From Noviherbaspirillum autotrophicum (GTDB taxonomy: Bacteria; Pseudomonadota; Gammaproteobacteria; Burkholderiales; Burkholderiaceae_D), in contig NZ_JWJG01000028.1 in NCBI RefSeq assembly GCF_000818395.1, forward strand, positions 4,914,615-4,978,614: a DNA stretch of 64,000 bases, written 5' to 3'. Below are positions 1-8,113 of the stretch, piece by piece. The first letter of the stretch is position 1. Each line of letters opens with the position of its first letter. Below the pieces are notes generated by a model. It made no database searches and was not told where the DNA came from. It worked only from the letters and a program-made list of their open reading frames with translations. The position numbers were made by a program, and so were the translations under genes.

Positions 1-1
1 T

Positions 2-172
2 GACGTCGCGCTGGCCCAACGGCTGCAGGTGACGCCGCCCATCATCAAGATGATCCGGGAAGAAAAACTGGCGGTCAGTCCGCTGGTCATGCTGCGCTGG
101 GCGCACACCACGACAGGGATCGCGCTCGACGAATTGCGCGAGCTGGCGCAGGGACGGCAGGACGGCGCCTGA
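2..172 (+). CDS. C-terminal end of a small HTH-type regulator (partial)
   Basis: The frame is open from the window edge and ends in TGA at 170-172, giving 56 visible residues. The visible part reads like the second half of a Cro/C1-type helix-turn-helix protein: an Ala-Gln-Arg-Leu-x-Val-Thr-Pro-Pro-Ile-Ile segment typical of a turn plus recognition helix, then a Leu-rich helix ending in DELRELAQ. Small proteins of this kind are common in Burkholderiales and are usually unnamed. The start lies outside the window, so length, partner genes and target are unknown. The HTH assignment is a pattern judgement only. Confidence 0.5.
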   Translation, partial: DVALAQRLQVTPPIIKMIREEKLAVSPLVMLRWAHTTTGIALDELRELAQGRQDGA

Positions 173-194
173 GGCGCCGCCGGCTCAGCCTGGT

Positions 195-497
195 TCAGCC
201 CACGCCGGCCGCGGCCACGGTATCGCAAAACACGATGCGTGGCGGCGCGGCCAGCAAATGCTCGAACCGCTTCAACGCCTGCTGCACCGGCGTCGAGGCC
301 AGGTGTTCGTTGCACGCCGCACGGTCCCGGTACAGCTCGTACAGCACGAAGGCGGTAGCGCTTTCCTGCTGCCGGTGCACCGCATACGCGAGATTGCCGG
401 ACTCGCTGCGCGCGACCTCGACCAGTCCCTTCAATATATTTTCAACTTCGCGTGTCGCGGACGGCGCGGCATTTAGTTCTGCAAGCAGCAGGAACAT
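195..497 (-). CDS. antibiotic biosynthesis monooxygenase (ABM) domain protein
   Basis: A 100-residue protein fitting the dimeric alpha+beta barrel ABM/YgiN-like fold: an N-terminal strand (MFLLLAELNA), a helix with E-x-x-L-x-x-L, a central strand pair around residues 36-56 (GNLAYAVHR, TAFVLYELYRD) and a final strand RIVFCDTV. Members are cofactor-free quinol or polyphenol monooxygenases, or simply stress-linked proteins; the substrate cannot be told from sequence. The ATG at 495-497 is chosen because an AAAGGA stretch lies about 6 nt upstream and the protein begins exactly at the family N-terminus. A much longer reading of the same frame overlaps the AraC gene and is rejected. It follows the AraC gene on the same strand after 38 nt, so co-transcription is likely. 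Confidence 0.75.
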   Translation of the reverse strand: MFLLLAELNAAPSATREVENILKGLVEVARSESGNLAYAVHRQQESATAFVLYELYRDRAACNEHLASTPVQQALKRFEHLLAAPPRIVFCDTVAAAGVG

Positions 498-535
498 GGC
501 TTTTCCTTTTCGTTGACAGGAGCAGCCATGTTCGC

Positions 536-1378
536 TCAGGCGCGCCACGGGGTATTGTAAAAATGCGTCCTGGTGCGGGCGTCGTCGAAATGGCGCTGCG
601 GCGTCGACTGCGCCATTTCCCGGAAGTCGCGGATGAAATGCGCCTGATCGTAGTAGCCGTGCGCCAGCGCTGCATCGAGATAGTGGATGCCGGGGTTGAG
701 CATCACTGATCGCACCGTCTTCTGGAAACGGGCGAGGCGCCGCACCTCGGCTGGCGTCTGGCCGGTCGCCAGCTTGAAGCGGCGCTCCAGCTGACGCCTG
801 CCGATTTCCAGGTACGTGGCCAGGCGCTCGACCGACAAGGCGGTGCACTCGCGATAAATGCCGGCCACCGCCTGTTCGACCAAAGCGTCGCCCAGGCCGC
901 CATCCAGGCGCGCCAGCAGGAAGGATTGAATCAGCCTGGCCTTGCCGGAAAACGTAGCCGCACCGGCGATGCGTTCGGTCAGCTCCCTGGCCGCGCGCCC
1001 CCACAGGTCGTCCACAGCACAAGCCTGGTCCATCAGCTCGGGCATCGGAATGCGCACAAACCGGGGCAGCATCCCGGCGCGAAAGCGCACGGCGACAAAG
1101 CCGACCTGGTCGGACGGCTGCAGCACGATCGGCGCGCGGCGCACGCACACCAGATGCGCCGGCGGCAGCAGGTCCATGCCGGCCTGCGCGCTGCTGCGGC
1201 AAAACGGCGTGCGATAGTGAAAATAAACCTCGGCTCCGGTGCCCGGCAACAGGGTCGGCAGCGCGATGCGATGCCCCTTGGCGCTTTCCCAGCCCCAGAT
1301 GCGGTCAATGTAGGGGCGCAAGACGGCATGCGGCAGGAGCTGGAATGCGTTCACGCCTGTTGTGCCGCCGCTCGTCAT
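536..1378 (-). CDS. AraC-family transcriptional regulator
   Basis: A 280-residue regulator. Residues about 1-150 form a cupin-like sensing part of the DUF6597 type (LLPHAVLRPYIDRIWGWE near the start). The C-terminal ~100 residues are the paired AraC helix-turn-helix: the first HTH is near SVERLATYLEIGRRQLERR, and the second carries the typical PAEVRRLARFQ and AHGYYDQAHFIRDFREM blocks. It should bind DNA as a ligand-responsive regulator. The immediate downstream ABM gene on the same strand is the most obvious target or partner, and the SMR exporter gene upstream is another. The ligand is unknown. Confidence 0.85.
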   Translation of the reverse strand: MTSGGTTGVNAFQLLPHAVLRPYIDRIWGWESAKGHRIALPTLLPGTGAEVYFHYRTPFCRSSAQAGMDLLPPAHLVCVRRAPIVLQPSDQVGFVAVRFRAGMLPRFVRIPMPELMDQACAVDDLWGRAARELTERIAGAATFSGKARLIQSFLLARLDGGLGDALVEQAVAGIYRECTALSVERLATYLEIGRRQLERRFKLATGQTPAEVRRLARFQKTVRSVMLNPGIHYLDAALAHGYYDQAHFIRDFREMAQSTPQRHFDDARTRTHFYNTPWRA

Positions 1379-1397
1379 CGCTGCCTCCCGCCCGCCG

Positions 1398-1718
1398 TCA
1401 TTGCGGCGACGCCAGCTTGAGCCCGACGATGCCGGCGACGATCAGCGCCACGCTGATCAGGCGCGCGGCAGCGGCCGATTCGCCGAACAGGACGATGCCG
1501 AGAATAACGGTGCCCACTGCTCCCACGCCGACCCAAACCGCATAGGCCGTGCCGACCGGGAGCGACTTCATCGCAATGCCCAGGAGCCCGACGCTGGCGA
1601 GCATGGCAAGAACGGTTCCGATGCTCGGCCACAGGCGGGTAAAGCCCTCGGTGTATTTCAGGCCGATAGCCCAGACGACTTCGAGCAGGCCGGCCACAAT
1701 CAACAGGATCCAATGCAT
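1398..1718 (-). CDS. small multidrug resistance (SMR) family exporter, SugE/Gdx-like
   Basis: A 106-residue protein with four predicted membrane helices (about 2-20, 30-48, 58-78 and 84-102). The essential membrane glutamate is present in helix 1 ([14 protein letters not shown]13), with the family motif W-A-x-G-L-K that favours the SugE/Gdx (guanidinium exporter) branch over EmrE. The SMR signature [15 protein letters not shown] is at 57-71. It works as an antiparallel dimer exchanging substrate for protons across the inner membrane. The start at 1716-1718 is chosen because MHWILL begins helix 1 directly; the in-frame upstream extension has no family resemblance. I looked upstream for a guanidine riboswitch and found no convincing one, so the substrate stays open (guanidinium or quaternary ammonium). 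Confidence 0.88.
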   Translation of the reverse strand: MHWILLIVAGLLEVVWAIGLKYTEGFTRLWPSIGTVLAMLASVGLLGIAMKSLPVGTAYAVWVGVGAVGTVILGIVLFGESAAAARLISVALIVAGIVGLKLASPQ

Positions 1719-1857
1719 GACGATCTCAATCAGGATGACGTTCAACCCGTTCCCGCTCCGCGATCCCGGCATAGCGCTGCCAACAGGAATGGTGAAGCTT
1801 GCCATGATATCGGGTTGCCATCCGCCTTGCATGCCCCCGTCGCCGCTGCAGGAAGAA

Positions 1858-2061
1858 TCAGGGCCGGATCACGCTCTGGATGCCGGCCAGCAGCCAGGCC
1901 AGAAACGCAGCCCATGCGGCCAGCCGCAACCGGGCCGATTGCGCCTGCCGCAGGCGTTGCCGTGCGCGGACCTGCTGCAGGAACGCGCCATGATGGCTGG
2001 CGGAAGACTGCCGGCTCTGCTGTTCGATGAGTGTTACCTGCCACGCATTCCTGAGATCCAT
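1858..2061 (-). CDS. small hypothetical protein with C-terminal membrane segment
   Basis: A 67-residue frame opened by ATG at 2059-2061, with a GAGGG Shine-Dalgarno-like stretch about 5 nt upstream. The first half is polar and Gln/Ser/Arg-rich (possible short coiled helix). The last 20 residues ([18 protein letters not shown]) are hydrophobic and flanked by arginines, as expected for a tail-anchored helix. No family was recognised. It sits alone between the SMR gene and the stressosome module on the same strand. The good ribosome site and coherent hydrophobic segment favour a real gene, but it could be chance coding. Confidence 0.4.
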   Translation of the reverse strand: MDLRNAWQVTLIEQQSRQSSASHHGAFLQQVRARQRLRQAQSARLRLAAWAAFLAWLLAGIQSVIRP

Positions 2062-2189
2062 TGCGCCCTCGTTAAAAGAAGCGTTAATTTGCCTGTCGCG
2101 CCATGGATGGAATTGCGCTTCAACAAAATTGAGGCGCGGCGGCCTGCATCCAGATCAAGGGATTTGCCCGCGACGCGGCACATGCTGCC

Positions 2190-4793
2190 TTAGGCCGCCA
2201 GCAGCGCCTCGATCTCGTGGCAGGGCAGCGGCACGCTGCACAGATAGCCCTGCAGCTGGTCGCAATTGAGCAGCTTTAACAGCTTTTCCTGCTCCCTGTC
2301 GTCGACGCCCTCGGCGACGACCTGCAGCTGCAGCGAATGCGCCAGTGAAATGACGGAGCTGACGATCGCCAAGCCGGAGGCGCTTTGGTTCATGCCGAGC
2401 ACGAAGGAGCGGTCGATCTTGAGCAGATCGATCGGCAGCCGGGTCAGGTAGCTGAGCGACGAGTAGCCGGTGCCGAAGTCGTCCATCGCGATCTTCATCC
2501 CCATTTCCTTGGCCGCCTGCAGCTTGGGGATGTTTTGATCGACATCTTCCATCATGATGCTTTCGGTAATTTCGAGATCGAGGACATGGGTGTTGTCCGG
2601 GATCTTGTCGCGGATGCTCTTGAGCGCGTTGACGAAGTTGCGGTGCCGGAGCTGGATCACCGACACGTTGATCGCAATCGGCGGCGGCGCCAGCCCCAGC
2701 CCGGCCCAGCGCAGGAAGTCCGACACCGCCTTTTCCATGACCCACTGCCCGACCTGCAGAATCATGCCCGTCTCTTCCAGGATCGGAATGAACGACGCCG
2801 GCAGCACCAGCCCCGACTCCGGCTCGTTCCAGCGCAGCAGCGACTCCATGCCCACCATCCTGCCGCTGGCGGTGTGGATCTTCGGCTGGTAGTACAGCGT
2901 AAATTCCTCCCGCTCCAGCGCGCGGTACAGGCGGTTTTCCAGCGTCAGCCGCCTGGCTACGCTGGCATTCATTTCAGGCCGGTAGAACAGGTAGGCCTCA
3001 TCGCTGCGCTTGGCCTTCCTGAGCGCGACTTCGGCGTTCTTGTAGATCAGGTCGTGCTCGTCGCCGTCGCTGGGGAACATGGCAATGCCGGCCTTCACCG
3101 ACACGTACAATTCATTGCCGCCGACCTGGAAGGCGCTGTTGAAGCACTCATGCACCAGTTTTTCCAGCAGATGGGCGGTGCCGGCCGCGCCAACATTGGT
3201 GAGCAGCAACGCAAAGCGGTCGCCGCCAATGTGCGCCAGCGTGTCGTGCGAAGACACCTGGCGCTTTAAGCGGGAAGCCGCTTCCCGCAGCACCGCGTCG
3301 CCCACGTGGCGCCCGTAGGTGTCGTTGATGTTGGAAAAGCGCTCGCAATCGAGGACGATGACGGCCATGCGCTGCCGCTCGCGCCGCGCCGATTCGACAT
3401 GCAGCTGCAAGCGGTCGAAAAACAAGGCGCGGTTGGGAAGGTCGGTCAGCGAATCGTAATACGCGAGATAGTTGCTGCGCTCTTCCTTTGCCAAGTGGTC
3501 GAGCGCATACGAAATGTCTTCCGCCATTTCGCACAGCAGCTTCATTTCGTCACGGTCGAAGAATCGGGCCTCGCCCGCGTAGATGGATAACAGACCGGCC
3601 GTCTTGTCCAGCGCCGACAGCGGGAACACCACGAGCGAGCGATAGCCGCGCCGCAAGTGCTCTTCCTTGCGCGCGATGCGCCGGTCGACGGCGATGTCGT
3701 TGCAGACGATCGCCTTGCCTTCCTTGAGCGCGCGCTCCAGCAATGCCGGCTCTTCGATCACCTCGGCGCTGCTCTTGCCGCCGCCATCCTCGGCCGTCGT
3801 CACGTTCAGCCGGCCGGCCGTTCCCAGCCCGATCCAGGCCATGTTGAACTTACCGTATTCGACCAGGATGCGGCACACCTCGCGCACCAGCGCGCCGCGC
3901 TCGCCGATGCGGACGATGGCCGCATTGATCGCGCTCATGATCTCGCGGATGCGGGTCAGGCGGGCGATCTTTCTTTCCTGATTCTTGCGCTCGGTGATCA
4001 CCTCGGAAAAGATGATGATGCCGCCGATTTCCTGGTGCTCGTCATACCATGGATGGATTTCCCAGCGCACGTAATCGATCGTGCCGTCGGCGCGCACGAA
4101 CATGTCGTCGTCACTCTTTTCGGTGGCGCCGGCCAGGCAGCGCCGGTGCGCGTCGCGCCAGCGCTGCGGCGTTTCGGGAAACACATCGTAATGGGACAGG
4201 CCGTTCAGGTCGGCCTCTTCCAGCCGGTAGTCGAGCAGCCAGCGCGGGCTGTAGAGCACGTAGCACAGATCCTTGTCGAGCATGGCGATGGCCGCCGGGT
4301 TGTGCTTGATGAAAAAGCGCATGCGCTCTTCGCTGCGCCGCAGCGCCTCGCTCTTCTGCCCCAGCGCGGCATTGAGCGTGCGCAGCTGCGCAATGGTTTC
4401 GGCGTAGCCGCGGTACATCATGTCGAACGGCGCCAGCACCTGGCCGAAGAACTCCGCGCCCTTGGCGATGACGACAGCCGCGTCCTTGCCGGGCAGCGGG
4501 CGTATCTCGGTGTCGGCGGCCAGCATGGCCGACTGGTGGATCTCGCCCAGATCCAGGATGCTCATCTGCTGTGCCACGCCGCGTCGTCCCAGGTCGTAGG
4601 CATGCAGCAGCGCATCTTCGTCGGGCAAGCCCCTCAGGTAATCGAGCAGCGCCGCGCGGTAGGCATGGCGGAAGTCGCCCTGCCCGGCCTGCGTGTCCGT
4701 TTCCGCATGCACGAACTTGAGAGTCTGATGCACGGGGGCCGCAGCCGCCTTCAGCCGCCTGCGCCCTCCGGCGTCATTTCGCCGTTTGTCCAT
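2190..4793 (-). CDS. RsbU_N-PAS-GAF-GGDEF-EAL protein, predicted c-di-GMP phosphodiesterase output of the stressosome
   Basis: An 867-residue soluble protein. Domains: an RsbU N-terminal-like helical domain (about 40-120, with YRAALLDYLRGLPDE and LGRRGVAQQMSILDLGEIHQ), a coiled linker (~125-150), PAS (~150-270), GAF (~285-430), GGDEF (~450-610) and EAL (~620-867). The cyclase signature is degenerate: GGDRF at 523-527 instead of GGDEF, so synthesis of c-di-GMP is unlikely. The EAL motif is ESL (650-652), but the metal-binding set appears intact (ITES, DDFGTGYSSL, LLKID, VAEGV, QLQGY), so phosphodiesterase activity is expected. The RsbU_N domain is the known docking site for RsbT in Bacillus RsbU; here it is inferred to receive RsbT released by the upstream stressosome. 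It overlaps rsbX by 43 nt, implying co-translation. Confidence 0.9.
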   Translation of the reverse strand: MDKRRNDAGGRRRLKAAAAPVHQTLKFVHAETDTQAGQGDFRHAYRAALLDYLRGLPDEDALLHAYDLGRRGVAQQMSILDLGEIHQSAMLAADTEIRPLPGKDAAVVIAKGAEFFGQVLAPFDMMYRGYAETIAQLRTLNAALGQKSEALRRSEERMRFFIKHNPAAIAMLDKDLCYVLYSPRWLLDYRLEEADLNGLSHYDVFPETPQRWRDAHRRCLAGATEKSDDDMFVRADGTIDYVRWEIHPWYDEHQEIGGIIIFSEVITERKNQERKIARLTRIREIMSAINAAIVRIGERGALVREVCRILVEYGKFNMAWIGLGTAGRLNVTTAEDGGGKSSAEVIEEPALLERALKEGKAIVCNDIAVDRRIARKEEHLRRGYRSLVVFPLSALDKTAGLLSIYAGEARFFDRDEMKLLCEMAEDISYALDHLAKEERSNYLAYYDSLTDLPNRALFFDRLQLHVESARRERQRMAVIVLDCERFSNINDTYGRHVGDAVLREAASRLKRQVSSHDTLAHIGGDRFALLLTNVGAAGTAHLLEKLVHECFNSAFQVGGNELYVSVKAGIAMFPSDGDEHDLIYKNAEVALRKAKRSDEAYLFYRPEMNASVARRLTLENRLYRALEREEFTLYYQPKIHTASGRMVGMESLLRWNEPESGLVLPASFIPILEETGMILQVGQWVMEKAVSDFLRWAGLGLAPPPIAINVSVIQLRHRNFVNALKSIRDKIPDNTHVLDLEITESIMMEDVDQNIPKLQAAKEMGMKIAMDDFGTGYSSLSYLTRLPIDLLKIDRSFVLGMNQSASGLAIVSSVISLAHSLQLQVVAEGVDDREQEKLLKLLNCDQLQGYLCSVPLPCHEIEALLAA

Positions 4794-5389
4794 CTTCCCC
4801 CCAGCAGCAACGCATCATCCGTGCTTCTGTTATGTTCCATGAAAACTTGATACACCAATTCATGTGGATGTTCCGTAAATTGGATGTCGCGCAAAAACGC
4901 GCTTTGAATGCCATCCGTCGCAAAAAACAGCAGGTCGCCGCGGTGCAACGGCAGGGTGGCCGGCAGCAAGGTCGGCAGCCGGTCGCCGACGATGCCGCCG
5001 CGCAGCAGCAGGCTGGCGCGCCTGCCGGCGGCGGGCGCATCGGCACGCACCAGCATGCCTTCGACATTGCCGATGCCCAGCCAGGTCAGGCTGTTATCGG
5101 CCGCATTGCAGGAAGCAATGCTCATGACCACGCCGCGCGTGCGTTTCAAGGCGTGATGGCAGCGCTGCGCCAACGCCACGACCGGCTCGCCCGCATGCGT
5201 TGCCAGCGTGGCCAGCGCGGCGCGGGCCGCGCTGGCGGCATCGGCGCCGTGCCCGAGTCCATCCACCACGGCAATCAGCACGCCGCCGTCAAACGGGGCC
5301 ACCAGAAACTGGTCGCCCGATTCGGATTGTCCCGGTATCGGCCGCGTGGCGACCCAGTAGTCGAACAGCGGCGTGGAGCCGGCAGTCAT
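4751..5389 (-). CDS. rsbX: RsbX-like PPM serine/threonine phosphatase
   Basis: A 212-residue single-domain PP2C/SpoIIE-type phosphatase. The metal-binding signature DGLGHG follows a strand of small hydrophobics (GGVLIAVVDGLGHG), and a second acidic site is in FFATDGIQSAF. No sensor domain is attached, matching RsbX rather than RsbU. In Bacillus, RsbX dephosphorylates RsbR and RsbS to reset the stressosome; the same role is inferred here from gene order. Its ATG (5387-5389) directly abuts the rsbT stop codon, and its 3' end overlaps the GGDEF/EAL gene, so the five genes form one tight operon. Confidence 0.88.
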   Translation of the reverse strand: MTAGSTPLFDYWVATRPIPGQSESGDQFLVAPFDGGVLIAVVDGLGHGADAASAARAALATLATHAGEPVVALAQRCHHALKRTRGVVMSIASCNAADNSLTWLGIGNVEGMLVRADAPAAGRRASLLLRGGIVGDRLPTLLPATLPLHRGDLLFFATDGIQSAFLRDIQFTEHPHELVYQVFMEHNRSTDDALLLGGRWTNGEMTPEGAGG

Positions 5390-5803
5390 CTATCGTTCCC
5401 ATTTCTTCATGATGATGGTGGTTCCCTTGCCGACTTCCGATGCGATTTCGAATTCATCCATGAGCCGCTTGGCGCCGGGCAAGCCGATGCCAAGGCCGCG
5501 CGATGTGGTGTAACCGTCCTGCATCGCCAGCGACAGGTCGGTGATGCCGGGGCCGCCATCTTCGGCGATCACCAGCAACCCGCGCCTGTTGCCCTTCTGG
5601 ATCACGCGTAATTCCATCCAGCCATCCTTGGCATACAGCACCGTATTGCGGGCGATTTCGGAAATCGCGGTGGCAATAATGGTCAATTCACTGGTGGAAA
5701 AGCGCAGCGAAGCAGCCAACTCCTTGCCGCACTGACGCGCCTTGAGCACGTCAATGTCGGAGCTGAGCGGCATGGCGGTGTCATGGCTGATGGCCGACAT
5801 CAT
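5390..5803 (-). CDS. rsbT: RsbT-like serine kinase (GHKL switch kinase)
   Basis: A 137-residue GHKL ATPase-fold kinase. The N box is seen in ATAISEIARN, the G1 box in EDGGPGI, and the G2 lid in SRGLGIGLPGAKRL, followed by a final beta strand GTTIIMKKW. In stressosomes RsbT is held by RsbS/RsbR, phosphorylates both under stress and is then released to activate an RsbU-type partner. Here the only RsbU-type N-terminus nearby is on the downstream GGDEF/EAL protein. The start overlaps the 3' end of rsbS by 23 nt. Two adjacent ATG codons (5801-5803 and 5798-5800) are possible starts; the second has better spacing from GAGAG. Confidence 0.92.
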   Translation of the reverse strand: MMSAISHDTAMPLSSDIDVLKARQCGKELAASLRFSTSELTIIATAISEIARNTVLYAKDGWMELRVIQKGNRRGLLVIAEDGGPGITDLSLAMQDGYTTSRGLGIGLPGAKRLMDEFEIASEVGKGTTIIMKKWER

Positions 5804-6161
5804 TCTCTCTTGCTCCGCGCGTCCGCAGCAGCGCCAGGCCGTCCTCCAGGTCCATCGCGATCATGGCGTGGTCCAGGGTGAGGCCAAGCTGCACCATCGA
5901 CATGGCCACTTCCGGCTGTATCCCGGCAATCACCGTTTGCGCGCCGAGCAGCTTGGTCATTTGCGCAATGCTGCGCAGGGTACGCGCGGCAAATGAATCC
6001 ATGATGTCGAGCACCGTCACGTCGATCACCACGCCACGCGAGCGGTGCTGCCGCACTTGCGCCACCAGCTGGTCGCGCAGCAGCAGCAATTCGGCGTCGC
6101 TGAGTTCGCCCTGGATGGATGCAATCAGGCAATGCTCCTGTTTCAAAATGGGAACGAGCAT
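5781..6161 (-). CDS. rsbS: RsbS-like STAS scaffold/antagonist of the stressosome
   Basis: A 126-residue STAS-only protein. It opens with the typical VPILKQEHCLIASIQGELSD and keeps the phosphorylatable serine in VLDIMDSFAAR (S56, matching S59 of Bacillus RsbS), followed by the GAQTVIAGIQPEVAMSM segment. RsbS co-assembles with RsbR into the stressosome core and sequesters RsbT until phosphorylated. It is separated by 7 nt from the rsbR stop codon and overlaps rsbT, the classical RST order. Confidence 0.93.
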   Translation of the reverse strand: MLVPILKQEHCLIASIQGELSDAELLLLRDQLVAQVRQHRSRGVVIDVTVLDIMDSFAARTLRSIAQMTKLLGAQTVIAGIQPEVAMSMVQLGLTLDHAMIAMDLEDGLALLRTRGARENDVGHQP

Positions 6162-6168
6162 GGGGCCC

Positions 6169-7143
6169 TCACCAGCTCCGTTCGTCTTGTGGATCTTCCT
6201 TGTCGATCTTGACCATGCGGTAACCGCTCAACTGCTCGGCGCGTTCGATTCCGCTTTGCATATCGCCCACCGTCTCGACGCGCCCGAGATCGGCGCCGAT
6301 GGCCACCATGGTTAGCGCGATTTCCGGCGACACGCCGGAAATGATCGCCTTGGCTCCCATCAGACGGGCCGCCTCCACCGTCTGCACCAGGTGGCTGGCC
6401 ACGCGCGAATCGACATAGGGCACGCCGGTGATATCGACGACCACGTATTTGGCACGGTTGTCGCGAATGGCGCGCAGCAATTGTTCCGTAAGCTGGCTGG
6501 CGCGGTAGGAATCGATCAGGCCGACGATCGGCAGGATCAGGATGCCAGGACGAAACGGCAGCACCGGCGTAGACAATTCACGGATCGCTTCCTGCTGGTC
6601 GCCGATGGTATGTTCGCGCGAACTGACATAGGTATCGATGGCCAGGCCCATGTCGAGGAACGTCAGCTTCATGAGCGAAAGGAAGATGTCGAGCGCCCGC
6701 CCCGGATCATGCTTGTAGGCATCGAACACGCGACCGGCCACCGCGCGCAGGTAGAAGTTGTACATGCCGAGATACGACTTGATCGGCAGCGAGATGCGCT
6801 CGTGCGCGGCACCGATTTTCAAGCGGTTCTCGACATATTCGGCGTCGTAATTACCCTTTGTCAGGCGCAGGAAATACCTCTTTTGGGCATTCTTCACCCG
6901 TTCGAGCAATTGCGGATCGCTGAAGAACGAACGGGTTTCATCGAAGGACATCAAGTGTGTGTAAAAGTCGTCGATGACCACATCGGCATACTGCTCCGCC
7001 AGCTCGTTAATGCTGGTCAGGCGTGTCTCATCGGCGTCATCAAACTGCAGAAACTGCTTGCGGTGGCGAATCTCCTGCTCGTCGATCTCGTATCCTTGCG
7101 ACAAAGAAATACGGTCCTTGCGCAATGTCGCTTTCACATCCAT
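6169..7143 (-). CDS. rsbR: RsbR-like stressosome sensor: globin (heme) domain fused to STAS
   Basis: A 324-residue protein. Residues ~15-180 form a globin-coupled-sensor domain with a candidate proximal heme histidine at H114 (IGAAHERISLP) and the family segment LGMYNFYLR. Residues ~195-310 form a STAS domain. The two phosphorylation positions known from Bacillus RsbRA map to S246 (YVDSRVASH, Ser instead of Thr171) and T278 (PEIALTMV, equivalent to Thr205). Oxygen-binding globin RsbR proteins are known from Vibrio stressosomes, so a gas or redox signal is the likely input (inference). The ATG at 7141-7143 has a CGGAGG site about 8 nt upstream. It is the first gene of the five-gene operon. Confidence 0.92.
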   Translation of the reverse strand: MDVKATLRKDRISLSQGYEIDEQEIRHRKQFLQFDDADETRLTSINELAEQYADVVIDDFYTHLMSFDETRSFFSDPQLLERVKNAQKRYFLRLTKGNYDAEYVENRLKIGAAHERISLPIKSYLGMYNFYLRAVAGRVFDAYKHDPGRALDIFLSLMKLTFLDMGLAIDTYVSSREHTIGDQQEAIRELSTPVLPFRPGILILPIVGLIDSYRASQLTEQLLRAIRDNRAKYVVVDITGVPYVDSRVASHLVQTVEAARLMGAKAIISGVSPEIALTMVAIGADLGRVETVGDMQSGIERAEQLSGYRMVKIDKEDPQDERSW

Positions 7144-7203
7144 TGAGACGGCCTCCGGTAGGAACGTGTGATTTTTTCGTAGGCGGCAACCTGATTCCGC
7201 TCA

Positions 7204-7231
7204 TTCATATTTTTTGACAATAAGAAATCAA
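7204..7231 (-). promoter_or_regulatory. possible sigma-70-type promoter for the rsbR operon
   Basis: On the minus strand TTGATT (7226-7231) and TATGAA (7204-7209) are separated by 16 nt, about 60 nt ahead of the rsbR start, in the most A+T-rich part of the 7144-7439 spacer. The match is moderate. The rest of the spacer shows no gene or clear structured RNA. Confidence 0.3.
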
Positions 7232-7439
7232 AAGAGTTTTCACAGCGGTGAGATATCGCGATGCCACCGCAGGCTTGGCCTGCAAGGCGATCCCGAAGCA
7301 TTTGGCCTTGCACGCACGCAAGAAAACAGGCGGGATGGGCATGGCCACACGCGCTTTCTTCACTCTAGCGAGCGTGGATACGGATTGCTATCGGGGTAAT
7401 ACCTGAGTTTTCTATTGGAAATTTTGAGCGGACGACCGC

Positions 7440-8090
7440 TCACTCGGCGTCGACCACCAGGCCGGTGCGCACCGCGAAGCGGATCAGCCCTGCCAAGTCG
7501 TGAATGCCGAGGCGCTCCATGAGCTGCGCGCGGTGCGTCTCGACCGTCTTCGGGCTGAGGTCGAGCTGGCGGGCGATCTGCTTGGTGCTGGCGCCGTCGG
7601 CAATGAGCACCAGGATCTCGCGCTGGCGCGGCGTGAGCATGTCCGGCGACGGGCTGCCGCTGCCGGTGCGCCGCATGTAGGCCTCGACGATCTGCCTGGA
7701 AATCGGCGGCGACAGATAGACTTCGCCGCGTGCCACCGACTCCAGCGCCAGCGGCAGTTCGCCGGTGGCGGCATCCTTCAACAGGTAGCCGGACGCGCCG
7801 GCGCGCAGGGCCTGCATCACATGCTCCTCGCTGGAAAACATGGACAGGATGGCGACCTGCACCTTGGGGAATTCGGCCTTGATGCGGGCGGTCGCCTCCA
7901 GCCCGCCCATGCCCTTCATGCCGATGTCCATCAGTACGATGTCCGGGGCGCGCTGCGCAACGATCTCGAGCGCCTGCGCGCCGGAACCGGCTTCGCACAC
8001 CGACTCGACCTGCGGCACGCGCTCCAGCAGGCTGCGGATGCCGGCGCGCACCAGGGTATGGTCGTCGACCAGTAGGACACGCAATGCCAT
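7440..8090 (-). CDS. NarL/LuxR-family response regulator
   Basis: A 216-residue regulator. The receiver domain (1-120) has acidic pocket DD at 9-10, phospho-acceptor D55 (IVLMDIGMKGMGG) and the conserved Lys in GYLLKDA. The LuxR-type HTH (~150-210) has LTPRQREILVLIADG, TKQIARQLDLSPKTVETHR and the final MERLGIHDLAGLIRFAV. It is a DNA-binding output regulator dimerising on phosphorylation. It lies 23 nt downstream of the histidine kinase gene on the same strand, which is its evident partner. The target genes are unknown; the stressosome operon begins about 300 nt further downstream. Confidence 0.92.
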   Translation of the reverse strand: MALRVLLVDDHTLVRAGIRSLLERVPQVESVCEAGSGAQALEIVAQRAPDIVLMDIGMKGMGGLEATARIKAEFPKVQVAILSMFSSEEHVMQALRAGASGYLLKDAATGELPLALESVARGEVYLSPPISRQIVEAYMRRTGSGSPSPDMLTPRQREILVLIADGASTKQIARQLDLSPKTVETHRAQLMERLGIHDLAGLIRFAVRTGLVVDAE

Positions 8091-8113
8091 GATGGTTTCC
8101 TTACTTGCTCACC

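Noticed and set aside
1719-1860. Guanidine riboswitch ahead of the SugE-like gene
   Set aside because: ACGG-like segments are present, but no paired stems of the mini-ykkC type or ykkC core were found by eye; a covariance model scan would decide.
2190-7143. A complete SigB partner-switching locus
   Set aside because: No anti-sigma kinase RsbW, antagonist RsbV or sigma factor gene is present in or around the module.
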